NCBI RefSeq assembly: GCF_019457535.1
Contig: NZ_CP080417.1
Location: forward strand, 1,178,001-1,242,000
Direction of reading: 5' to 3'
DNA from: Shewanella halotolerans
GTDB lineage: Bacteria > Pseudomonadota > Gammaproteobacteria > Enterobacterales > Shewanellaceae
DNA length: 64,000 bases
Shown here: in pieces, positions 53,902 to 62,067 of the stretch
How the letters are laid out: each line of letters starts with the position of its first letter
How positions within the stretch are numbered: the stretch's first letter is position 1
Program-made: the position numbers and the translations under genes
Notes under the pieces: model-generated
The model's input: only the letters and a program-made list of their open reading frames with translations
What the model was told of the DNA's origin: nothing
The model's database searches: none

Positions 53902-55860
53902 ATGGCAAAAAATTTAATTCTCTGGGTTGTCATCGCCGTCGTGCTGATGTCAGTGTTTCAGGGCTACTCCCCCTCTTCATCGAACTCCATGAAGATGGAT
54001 TATTCAACTTTCTTGGATGATGTTCGCTCCGGCCAGATCAACACCGTCGAGGTGAAGAGTGACCAGCGTACCATCGAGGGTACCAAAAGAACCGGGGAAA
54101 AATTTACCACTATCATGCCTATGTATGATCAGGATCTGATCAACGATCTTGACCGTAAGGGTGTGACCATGAAAGGTCAGGAAGCCGAAGAGTCAGGTTT
54201 CCTTACACAGATCTTCATCTCTTGGTTCCCTATGCTGTTGCTCATCGGGGTATGGATCTTCTTCATGCGCCAGATGCAGGGCGGTGGCGGAAAAGGCGCC
54301 ATGTCTTTCGGTAAGAGTAAAGCCAAGCTGATGAGTGAAGATCAGATCAAGACTACCTTCGGTGACGTCGCCGGTTGCGACGAAGCCAAGGAAGATGTCA
54401 AAGAGCTGGTCGATTACCTTAAAGAGCCGACTAAGTTCCAGAAACTGGGTGGCCGTATTCCTACCGGTGTGCTCCTCGTAGGTCCTCCTGGTACGGGTAA
54501 GACCCTACTTGCCAAGGCGATTGCCGGTGAAGCCAAGGTGCCTTTCTTCACGATTTCCGGTTCTGACTTCGTTGAAATGTTTGTCGGTGTCGGTGCCTCT
54601 CGTGTCCGTGACATGTTTGAGCAGGCGAAGAAGTCTGCGCCTTGTATCATCTTCATCGATGAGATCGATGCCGTAGGTCGCCAGCGTGGCGCGGGTGTCG
54701 GTGGTGGTCACGATGAGCGTGAGCAGACCCTTAACCAGATGCTGGTTGAGATGGATGGCTTCGAGGGTAACGAAGGTATTATCGTTATCGCCGCGACTAA
54801 CCGTCCGGACGTATTGGATGCCGCCTTGCTGCGTCCGGGTCGTTTCGACCGTCAAGTGGTGGTTGGCCTGCCAGACGTACGTGGTCGTGAGCAGATCCTT
54901 AAGGTACATATGCGTAAGGTACCTCTGGCCGATGACGTTAAGGCGAGCGTGATTGCTCGCGGAACGCCAGGCTTCTCTGGTGCCGATCTGGCTAACCTGG
55001 TCAACGAAGCTGCGCTGTTTGCCGCCCGTGGTAACCGCCGCGTAGTGGGCATGGAAGAGTTTGAGAGCGCCAAAGACAAGATCATGATGGGCGCCGAGCG
55101 TCGCACTATGGTGATGTCTGAAGAAGAGAAAGAGATGACCGCCTATCACGAAGCGGGTCACGCTATCGTCGGCTGTCTGGTGCCTGAGCACGACCCTGTG
55201 CATAAGGTGACCATCATTCCTCGCGGCCGAGCCCTGGGTGTGACCTTCTTCCTGCCTGAGGCCGATGCCATCAGCCAGAGCCGTCGTAAGCTCGAGAGTC
55301 AGATCTCTGTGGCCTATGGTGGACGTATTGCCGAGGAGTTGATCTACGGCAGTGAGCGTGTCTCTACCGGTGCCTCTCAAGACATCAAGTATGCGACTAC
55401 GATTGCGCGTAACATGGTGACTCAATGGGGCTTCTCTGAAAAGCTGGGTCCCGTGCTATATGCCGAAGATGAGGGCGAAGTGTTCCTCGGTCGTAGCATG
55501 GCTAAGGCGCAGCATATGTCGGATGAGACCGCATCGATTATCGACCTCGAAGTGAAGCAGCTGATTGACAACAACTATGGACGCGCGCATCAGTTCTTGA
55601 CCGATAACATGGATATCCTTCATGCGATGAAAGATGCCCTGATGAAGTACGAGACCATAGATTCAACACAGATTGACGATCTGATGGCTCGCCGTGAAGT
55701 GCGCCCGCCAGCCGATTGGAACATGGATGAGAATGGTTCTAACGGTAAGGGTAAAGGTGGCCACGGTGAAGCGGTTACTTCGCCAGAGCCTGGCGAAACG
55801 CTTGCCGCTGAACCGGCAAGCGAGCCGAAAGAAGGTGATGAATCACCTGTGATTAAGTAA
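53902..55860 (+). CDS. ftsH: ATP-dependent zinc metalloprotease FtsH
   Basis: This membrane-bound AAA+ protease degrades misfolded membrane proteins and regulators such as sigma-32 and LpxC. It has 652 residues from ATG 53902 (AKNLILWVVIAVVLMSVFQ), which is the family N terminus; a TTG at 53893 is the alternative. Two membrane segments lie near residues 5-20 and 98-118. Walker A GPPGTGKT is at 194-201, with Walker B FIDEIDAVGRQRGAG and the second region of homology ATNRPDVLDAALLRPGRFDR. Zinc motif HEAGH is at 416-420. It ends in a low-complexity cytoplasmic tail. Confidence 0.98.
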   Translation: MAKNLILWVVIAVVLMSVFQGYSPSSSNSMKMDYSTFLDDVRSGQINTVEVKSDQRTIEGTKRTGEKFTTIMPMYDQDLINDLDRKGVTMKGQEAEESGFLTQIFISWFPMLLLIGVWIFFMRQMQGGGGKGAMSFGKSKAKLMSEDQIKTTFGDVAGCDEAKEDVKELVDYLKEPTKFQKLGGRIPTGVLLVGPPGTGKTLLAKAIAGEAKVPFFTISGSDFVEMFVGVGASRVRDMFEQAKKSAPCIIFIDEIDAVGRQRGAGVGGGHDEREQTLNQMLVEMDGFEGNEGIIVIAATNRPDVLDAALLRPGRFDRQVVVGLPDVRGREQILKVHMRKVPLADDVKASVIARGTPGFSGADLANLVNEAALFAARGNRRVVGMEEFESAKDKIMMGAERRTMVMSEEEKEMTAYHEAGHAIVGCLVPEHDPVHKVTIIPRGRALGVTFFLPEADAISQSRRKLESQISVAYGGRIAEELIYGSERVSTGASQDIKYATTIARNMVTQWGFSEKLGPVLYAEDEGEVFLGRSMAKAQHMSDETASIIDLEVKQLIDNNYGRAHQFLTDNMDILHAMKDALMKYETIDSTQIDDLMARREVRPPADWNMDENGSNGKGKGGHGEAVTSPEPGETLAAEPASEPKEGDESPVIK

Positions 55861-55888
55861 GCTTTATTGCGATAGGTAAAACCCATAA

Positions 55889-55921
55889 TGTCAGAAAACC
55901 CCGTCAGGGGTTTTCTTGTTT
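55889..55921 (+). terminator. Terminator between ftsH and folP
   Basis: AAAACCCC and GGGGTTTT pair around GTCA, with TTCTTGTTT behind. It may be partial, letting folP be read. Confidence 0.8.
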
Positions 55922-55953
55922 CAGTTAATCAGTAAGAGATTAAGGAGCCTGTT

Positions 55954-56802
55954 TTGCAGCAAGGGTTTCAACTCGTTTGTGGTAATAAGCGTCTGGATCT
56001 TTCTCAGCCTAGGGTGATGGGGATCCTCAATGTTACTCCGGATTCATTTTCAGACGGTGGCCGTTTTACCAGCATAGAACGTGCTTGTCGTCATGCCGAC
56101 ACTCTAGTCGGTGAGGGCGCCAGCATCATAGATATCGGCGGTGAGTCGACCCGCCCTGGTGCGGCAGAAGTCAGCGTGCAAGAGGAGCTGGATAGGGTGC
56201 TCCCCCTGGTGGAATATGTCAGTGCCAATCATGATGTGTGGATCTCGGTCGATACCAGCAAGCCAGAGGTGATGAGTGAGGCGGTTGCCGCCGGCGCCCA
56301 TCTGATCAACGATGTTCGCGCCTTGCAGGAGCCTGGCGCCTTAGCCGTGGCCGCCAAGCTGAATGTGCCTGTCTGTTTGATGCATATGCAGGGACAGCCC
56401 AGAACCATGCAAGATGCGCCGGTGTATCAGGATATCATAACGGATGTCAGTGCTTTCTTTGAGGAGCGTATCGAGGCGTGTCTGGATGCCGGAATCGCTA
56501 GAGACAATCTGTTGCTGGACCCAGGGTATGGCTTTGGCAAGACGCTGTCACACAACTATGAATTGTTAAACCGTCAGGCCGAGCTTAAGGCTTTCGGTCT
56601 GCCGTTGCTTATCGGCCTGTCTCGCAAGAGCATGATTGGCAACCTGCTTAATGTACCGCCGAGCGAGCGTCTGGCGGGCAGCCTGAGCGCCGCGCTCTTG
56701 AGTATTCAGCAGGGGGCACATATTATTCGTGTCCATGATGTAAAACCGACCATGGATATGATCGAGGTCATGCAGGCTTGCGCCAATTATCAGGCATTAT
56801 AG
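55954..56802 (+). CDS. folP: Dihydropteroate synthase
   Basis: This folate-pathway enzyme joins p-aminobenzoate to the pterin pyrophosphate and is the target of sulfonamides. It has 282 residues from a TTG start (55954) with AAGGAG upstream. The TIM-barrel signatures are GILNVTPDSFSDGGRF near residue 24, GGESTRPGA near 63, INDVRALQEPGA, LLLDPGYGFGKTLSHN and IGLSRKSMIG near 220. The order ftsH-folP-glmM is the standard gammaproteobacterial one. Confidence 0.96.
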   Translation: MQQGFQLVCGNKRLDLSQPRVMGILNVTPDSFSDGGRFTSIERACRHADTLVGEGASIIDIGGESTRPGAAEVSVQEELDRVLPLVEYVSANHDVWISVDTSKPEVMSEAVAAGAHLINDVRALQEPGALAVAAKLNVPVCLMHMQGQPRTMQDAPVYQDIITDVSAFFEERIEACLDAGIARDNLLLDPGYGFGKTLSHNYELLNRQAELKAFGLPLLIGLSRKSMIGNLLNVPPSERLAGSLSAALLSIQQGAHIIRVHDVKPTMDMIEVMQACANYQAL

Positions 56803-56882
56803 AGTGATGCGCGGCGCTAAGAGCGGCCGCGTCAACTGGATTAAATAGGAAAGACCCTGGGATGGGGCAGAGGTAATAACAA

Positions 56883-58214
56883 GTGAGAAAATTCTTCGGA
56901 ACCGATGGTATCAGAGGCAAGGTGGGCGCGGGTAAGATGACCCCGGAATTGGCGCTCAAACTTGGCTGGGCGGCGGGGCGTGTATTATCCCGCGCCGGCA
57001 CTAAGAAGGTGATCATAGGTAAGGATACGCGTATTTCAGGCTATCTGTTCGAGTCTGCGATGGAAGCCGGCCTGTCGGCCGCTGGTTTGAATGTGATGTT
57101 GATGGGCCCTATGCCGACACCGGCTGTGGCCTATCTGACCCGTACCTTCAGAGCGGAAGCCGGTGTGGTGATCAGCGCATCTCACAATCCTTACTATGAT
57201 AACGGTATCAAGTTCTTCTCTACCGACGGTAGCAAACTGGATGACGAGGTAGAGCTAGAGATCGAGCGAGAACTGGAAAAGCCGCTGGAGTGTGTCGAGT
57301 CACACCTGCTGGGTAAGGTGTCGCGTATCGAAGACGCCGCCGGTCGTTATATCGAATACTGTAAGGGTAATTTCCCTGCCGAGCATACCCTCAACGGCCT
57401 AAAGATAGTGGTCGACTGTGCCCACGGGGCAACCTACCACATTGCGCCGAGTGTGTTTCGTGAGCTAGGCGCCGAGGTGATCACCATAGGTGACAAGCCA
57501 GATGGCATCAACATCAACCATGAGGTGGGCGCTACCTCTATGGGTAAGATCCGCGAGACAGTGATCGCCGAGAAGGCGGATCTGGGTATAGCACTGGATG
57601 GCGATGGTGACCGCATCATGATGGTGAATCGCCATGGTAAGGTGATCGACGGTGATGAGATCCTCTATATCCTGGCCTGTGATGCTCAGGACCGCGGCGT
57701 GCTAAAAGGCGGCGTGGTCGGTACCCTGATGTCTAACCTGGGGCTGGCTCTTGCGCTCAAGGCCCGTGATATTCCCTTTGCCCGCTCTAAGGTGGGTGAC
57801 CGTTATGTGATGGAGCTGCTCAAAGAGAAAGATTGGCGCATCGGTGGTGAGAACTCTGGCCATATCCTGAACCTGGATCATGGCACCACGGGGGATGGTA
57901 TCGTCGCCGGTATTTTGGTGCTGGCGGCCATGTGTCGTAAGCAGGCGACCCTTGAGGAGCTGACCGAAGGCATTAAGATGCTGCCGCAGGTGCTGGTGAA
58001 TGTCAGATTCGAAGGCACTCACAACCCGTTAGAGGCCGATAGCGTATTGAGTGCTCAGGCGGAAGTGGAAGCCAAACTTGGTGAACGTGGCCGCGTATTG
58101 CTGCGTAAGTCGGGCACAGAGCCGCTGATTCGTGTCATGGTCGAAGGCGATGTAGCCAGTGATGTAAAAGCCCACGCAAACTATATTGCCGAGGCTATTA
58201 AGGCGTTGGTTTAA
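56883..58214 (+). CDS. glmM: Phosphoglucosamine mutase
   Basis: GlmM converts glucosamine-6-phosphate to the 1-phosphate for peptidoglycan and LPS precursors. Its 443 residues from a GTG start (RKFFGTDGIRGKVG) fit the family. The active-site phosphoserine is S100 in ISASHNPYYDNG. The metal loop is DGDGDRIM near residue 240, the sugar loop GGENSGH near 325 and the phosphate loop RKSGTEPLIRVM at the C terminus. It lies 80 bases after folP. Confidence 0.97.
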   Translation: MRKFFGTDGIRGKVGAGKMTPELALKLGWAAGRVLSRAGTKKVIIGKDTRISGYLFESAMEAGLSAAGLNVMLMGPMPTPAVAYLTRTFRAEAGVVISASHNPYYDNGIKFFSTDGSKLDDEVELEIERELEKPLECVESHLLGKVSRIEDAAGRYIEYCKGNFPAEHTLNGLKIVVDCAHGATYHIAPSVFRELGAEVITIGDKPDGININHEVGATSMGKIRETVIAEKADLGIALDGDGDRIMMVNRHGKVIDGDEILYILACDAQDRGVLKGGVVGTLMSNLGLALALKARDIPFARSKVGDRYVMELLKEKDWRIGGENSGHILNLDHGTTGDGIVAGILVLAAMCRKQATLEELTEGIKMLPQVLVNVRFEGTHNPLEADSVLSAQAEVEAKLGERGRVLLRKSGTEPLIRVMVEGDVASDVKAHANYIAEAIKALV

Positions 58215-58224
58215 GGCCCTTGTA

Positions 58225-58256
58225 CAGGATTTAGCCTTGCCGGGTTAAATCCTGTG
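58225..58256 (+). terminator. Hairpin after glmM
   Basis: ACAGGATTTA and TAAATCCTGT are a perfect 10-bp stem around a 12-base loop. There is no T-run, so it may be a processing or weak termination site. Confidence 0.5.
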
Positions 58257-58382
58257 CTAATCATCCCTCGCAAGGATAAAAAGTAATCGCTTCGACACTT
58301 TATCGCAAAAATTCGAGATTTAGGTATTGTAACTTAACAAGTGGTTCGCTATTATTCAGCCCGCTTTCAGAAGGAGACAGTG

Positions 58383-59165
58383 ATGGCACTAAGACGCCCA
58401 ATGGTCGCTGGTAACTGGAAAATGAACGGTACTGCGCAACTAGCGCAAGAGTTGTTTACCAAGTTTGCTACCAAGCTTCAAAATGATTCTGCGGAAGTGG
58501 TCTTGTGTCCACCAAGTATTTTTCTTGAAAGTGTTCGTCAGCAACTCGATGCTAACAAAGAAGCCTTAAACGGCTGCTTGGTTAGAATGGGTGCCCAAAA
58601 CCTGAGTCAGCATGACTTCGGTGCCTATACAGGCGAAGTCTCTGGGCAGATGCTGAAAGATTCTGGATGTCGCTATGTGATTATCGGTCACTCCGAGCGT
58701 CGTAGAATGTACGGCGAAACAAGCGATATCGTGGCGGAAAAATTTGCCGCCGCACAGAAGCATGGTTTGACCCCTATCTTATGTGTAGGTGAGTCGGGTC
58801 CAGCGCGTGAAGCAAGACGCACCTTCGAGGTGATTGCAGAAGAGCTGGATGTGGTCATCGAGAAGAATGGCACCATGGCTTTTGATAATGCGATTATCGC
58901 CTATGAGCCACTTTGGGCCGTAGGGACAGGTAAGAGCGCTACGCCAGAGCAGGCGCAGGAAGTACATGCGTTTATTCGCAAGCGTCTCTCTGAAGTGTCT
59001 CCGTATATCGGAGAGAATATCAGGATTTTGTACGGTGGTAGCGTAACGCCGAGTAATGCAGCAGATCTATTTGCTCAGCCTGATGTAGATGGTGGACTGA
59101 TAGGCGGTGCTAGCTTAAACTCTACCGAGTTTTTAAGTTTATGTTCGATAGCGATGAGCGCATAA
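58383..59165 (+). CDS. tpiA: Triosephosphate isomerase
   Basis: This glycolytic TIM barrel interconverts dihydroxyacetone phosphate and glyceraldehyde-3-phosphate. From ATG 58383 (ALRRPMVAGNWKMNG), with AAGGAG just upstream, it has 260 residues. Lys13 is in GNWKMN, the catalytic histidine in IGHSERRRMY and the catalytic glutamate in IAYEPLWAVGTGKSATPEQAQ. The phosphate-binding YGGSVTPSN and GGLIGGASL are present. It is followed after one base by secG, so the two are coupled. Confidence 0.97.
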   Translation: MALRRPMVAGNWKMNGTAQLAQELFTKFATKLQNDSAEVVLCPPSIFLESVRQQLDANKEALNGCLVRMGAQNLSQHDFGAYTGEVSGQMLKDSGCRYVIIGHSERRRMYGETSDIVAEKFAAAQKHGLTPILCVGESGPAREARRTFEVIAEELDVVIEKNGTMAFDNAIIAYEPLWAVGTGKSATPEQAQEVHAFIRKRLSEVSPYIGENIRILYGGSVTPSNAADLFAQPDVDGGLIGGASLNSTEFLSLCSIAMSA

Positions 59166-59166
59166 T

Positions 59167-59511
59167 ATGTACGAAGTTCTAATGGTTATTTACTTGTTGG
59201 TTGCGTTGGGCCTGATTGGCTTGATCCTCATCCAGCAAGGTAAGGGAGCTGACATGGGGGCCTCTTTCGGCGCCGGTGCATCAGCCACTCTGTTCGGTTC
59301 TTCTGGTTCGGGTAACTTTTTGACCCGTTCCACAGCGATACTGGCAATTGCCTTCTTTGCCCTGAGTCTGACGATTGGCAACTTGAGCGCAAACCACGCT
59401 AAAACAGAAGAATCTTGGAAAGATTTAGGTGCCGATGCGGCGGCCGTAACTGAACAAGTTACCGATGCAGCAAAAGACGCACAAAAGTCAGAAGATAAGA
59501 TCCCTGACTAA
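59167..59511 (+). CDS. secG: Protein translocase subunit SecG
   Basis: SecG is the small membrane subunit of the SecYEG channel. Its 114 residues include two hydrophobic segments (about 2-22, VLMVIYLLVALGLIGLILIQ, and 50-70, TAILAIAFFALSLTIGNLS). The conserved GKGADMGASFGAGASATLFGSSGSGNFL loop lies between them. The C-terminal tail is hydrophilic and variable. tpiA-secG-tRNALeu is the usual neighbourhood. Confidence 0.96.
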   Translation: MYEVLMVIYLLVALGLIGLILIQQGKGADMGASFGAGASATLFGSSGSGNFLTRSTAILAIAFFALSLTIGNLSANHAKTEESWKDLGADAAAVTEQVTDAAKDAQKSEDKIPD

Positions 59512-59633
59512 TCGCTCGAAAGAGCAAGGCGCGACTTAGATTTGACCCAAGGTTGATTTAGGTAGCGTGACTGGAAAAGATGAGTCTCCTCAAACTCACA
59601 AAAATTCTTAACCAGTCGAAGTAACGATCACAT

Positions 59634-59719
59634 GCGGATGTGGTGGAATTGGTAGACACGCCATCTTGAGGGGGTGGTGAGCCTAGCTCGTGAGGGTTCA
59701 AGTCCCTCCATCCGCACCA
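59634..59719 (+). tRNA. tRNA-Leu (anticodon GAG)
   Basis: This 86-base class II tRNA has acceptor stem GCGGATG/CATCCGC and an encoded CCA end. It shows D-loop TGGTAGACA, anticodon GAG at 59668-59670, a long variable arm and T-loop GGTTCAAGTCC. It matches E. coli leuU in type and position. Confidence 0.97.
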
Positions 59720-59822
59720 AATTTAGATTGAGCCTAGCTTGGTCTGAATCGATAAAGTGGCAGAGGTTTCTGCCTTTATCATTGCAAATATTGTTCACAA
59801 TCAATATAATTGCAGCAGTTGA

Positions 59823-59899
<77 letters not shown>

Positions 59900-59953
59900 G
59901 CTTCCCAGTGATGAAGCAGCGCTTCATTTCTGTTACAGGTTCTGAATGATATG

Positions 59954-59976
59954 ACCTCGTGATTACGGGGTTTTTT
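59954..59976 (+). terminator. Hairpin with T-run between tRNA-fMet and rimP
   Basis: CCTCGT and ACGGGG pair (with one G-U) around GATT, followed by six T. It is probably a partial terminator, as transcription must continue into rimP. Confidence 0.65.
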
Positions 59977-60058
59977 GTTATCTGGACTTTTGAAATATCG
60001 TCATTTGATGATGTCGTACTGGGGCTTTATGCCCTTTTTTGTTTTTCGGGGGGTAACC

Positions 60059-60514
60059 TTGGCAACTTTAGAAAGTAAGCTGGAACAGATGCTTATCGCA
60101 CCAGTTGAAGCATTGGGCCATAGTCTGTGGGGATTGGAATATGTACAGGCAGGCAAGCATTCAGTGCTGCGTGTATATATAGATAATGAAAACGGCATCT
60201 TTATCGATGATTGTGCCGATGTCAGTCGCCAGATCAGTGCTGTGCTCGATGTCGAGGACCCGATTTCGACCGAATATACACTAGAAGTTTCCTCACCGGG
60301 TGTCGATAGACCATTATTTACTGCAGAGCAGTATGCACGATACCTAGGTGAAACCGTAAAGGTACAACTGACTATGCCTGTCGCTGGTAGTCGTAATTTA
60401 AAAGGGACCGTCGCGGGCGTTGAGGGGCAGATGCTGACCCTTACCGTAGATGGCAACGAACTGATTATTGCCCTGGATAACATCCGCAAGGGCAACTTAA
60501 TCGCTAAGTTTTGA
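60059..60514 (+). CDS. rimP: Ribosome maturation factor RimP
   Basis: RimP assists 30S subunit assembly. I chose the TTG at 60059 ([26 protein letters not shown]), preceded by a GGGGGG run. The resulting 151 residues aligns with E. coli RimP (150), while the longer frame adds an unrelated hydrophobic tail. Conserved blocks are [33 protein letters not shown] and [25 protein letters not shown]. It is the first protein gene of the nusA-infB operon. Confidence 0.95.
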
Positions 60515-60541
60515 TGGATTCGAGCTGAACGAGGCAAGAGA

Positions 60542-62041
60542 ATGAACAAAGAGATTCTGCTAGTCGCTGAGGCGGTTTCAAATGAGAAGGCCGTGCCACG
60601 CGAAAAGATTTTTGAAGCGTTGGAGATTGCGTTAGCGACGGCTACCAAGAAAAAATATGAAGGCGATATCGAAGTTCGTGTCGCTATCGATCGTAAGACA
60701 GGCGAGTACGAAACCTTCCGTCGTTGGATGGTGGTTGAGGATGAAGGTCAGGCGCTGGAAAATCCTTTCCGCGAGATCACCCTGGAAGCGGCCCGTTACG
60801 AAAACCCAGAGATTCAAGTGGGCGAGTATATCGAAGATGAGATCGAGTCAGTCGTCTTCGACCGTATCACCACTCAAACCGCTAAGCAGGTAATCGTACA
60901 GAAAGTACGTGAAGCCGAGCGTGCACAGATCGTCGACCAGTTCCTGGAAAAAGAAGGCGAGCTGATCACGGGTGTGGTGAAGAAGAGCAACCGCGAGAGC
61001 GTCGTTGTGGATCTGGGTAACAACGCCGACGCCGTGCTGTTCAAAGAAGATCTTATCTCACGTGAGAGCTTCCGTCCTGGCGACCGTGTTCGTGCGCTGC
61101 TCTACGCCGTGCGTCCAGAGGCGCGTGGTGCACAGCTGTTCCTGACCCGTACCAAGCCAGACATGCTGATCGAGCTGTTCCGCGTAGAAGTACCGGAAAT
61201 TGCCGACGAGATGATTGAGATCATGGGCGCCGCTCGTGACCCAGGTTCTCGCGCTAAGATTGCGGTCAAGTCTAATGATCGTCGCATCGATCCTATCGGT
61301 GCTTGTGTGGGCATGCGCGGCGCGCGTGTTCAGGCCGTGTCTAATGAGTTAGGCGGCGAGCGCGTTGATATCGTGCTTTGGGATGATAACCCAGCGCAAT
61401 TTGTGATCAATGCGATGGCGCCGGCCGATGTGGCTTCTATCATAGTCGACGAAGATAACCATTCTATGGATATCGCCGTTGAAGCCGACTCGTTGGCGCA
61501 AGCTATTGGCCGTAACGGTCAAAACGTACGTTTGGCGACTCAGTTATCGGGCTGGGAACTAAACGTGATGACAGTGGAAGATATGCAGGCTAAGCATCAG
61601 GCGGAAAGCGCCAAGATTGTTAACCTGTTCGTCTCTGCACTGGATGTCGATGAAGATTTTGCTCAAGTACTGGCAGATGAAGGTTTTACCTCACTTGAAG
61701 AAGTTGCCTACGTACCTGAGTCAGAGTTGCTTGAAATCGACGGTTTCGACGAGGAGATCGTTGAGGCACTCAGAGAACGCGCTAAGGCTGCGATCTCTAC
61801 ACGGGCTTTGGCATCCGAGGAAGCACTTGACGGTGCTGAGCCAAGCGAAGATTTACTTGCCCTAGAAGGTTTAGAGCGTCACTTGGCGTATGTGTTGGCA
61901 AGTAAAGGCGTGATTACGCTTGAAGATTTAGCCGAACAAGGCATTGATGATTTGATCGAGATTGAAGAATTAACAGAAGAAAAGGCTGGTGAGCTCATTA
62001 TGGCGGCCCGCAATATCTGTTGGTTTGGCGAAGAAGCTTAA
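60542..62041 (+). CDS. nusA: Transcription termination/antitermination factor NusA
   Basis: This RNA-polymerase-binding factor influences pausing, termination and antitermination. Its 499 residues comprise an N-terminal polymerase-binding domain (1-125), an S1 domain (about 135-200, GELITGVVKKSNRESVVVDLG) and KH domains (about 230-345, IGACVGMRGARVQAVSNELGGERVDIV and AIGRNGQNVRLATQLSGWEL). Two acidic C-terminal repeats follow (about 364-495), typical of gammaproteobacteria. AGGCAAGAG precedes the ATG. Confidence 0.97.
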   Translation: MNKEILLVAEAVSNEKAVPREKIFEALEIALATATKKKYEGDIEVRVAIDRKTGEYETFRRWMVVEDEGQALENPFREITLEAARYENPEIQVGEYIEDEIESVVFDRITTQTAKQVIVQKVREAERAQIVDQFLEKEGELITGVVKKSNRESVVVDLGNNADAVLFKEDLISRESFRPGDRVRALLYAVRPEARGAQLFLTRTKPDMLIELFRVEVPEIADEMIEIMGAARDPGSRAKIAVKSNDRRIDPIGACVGMRGARVQAVSNELGGERVDIVLWDDNPAQFVINAMAPADVASIIVDEDNHSMDIAVEADSLAQAIGRNGQNVRLATQLSGWELNVMTVEDMQAKHQAESAKIVNLFVSALDVDEDFAQVLADEGFTSLEEVAYVPESELLEIDGFDEEIVEALRERAKAAISTRALASEEALDGAEPSEDLLALEGLERHLAYVLASKGVITLEDLAEQGIDDLIEIEELTEEKAGELIMAARNICWFGEEA

Positions 62042-62067
62042 GTCGATCAACAGAGGGGATTTTACAG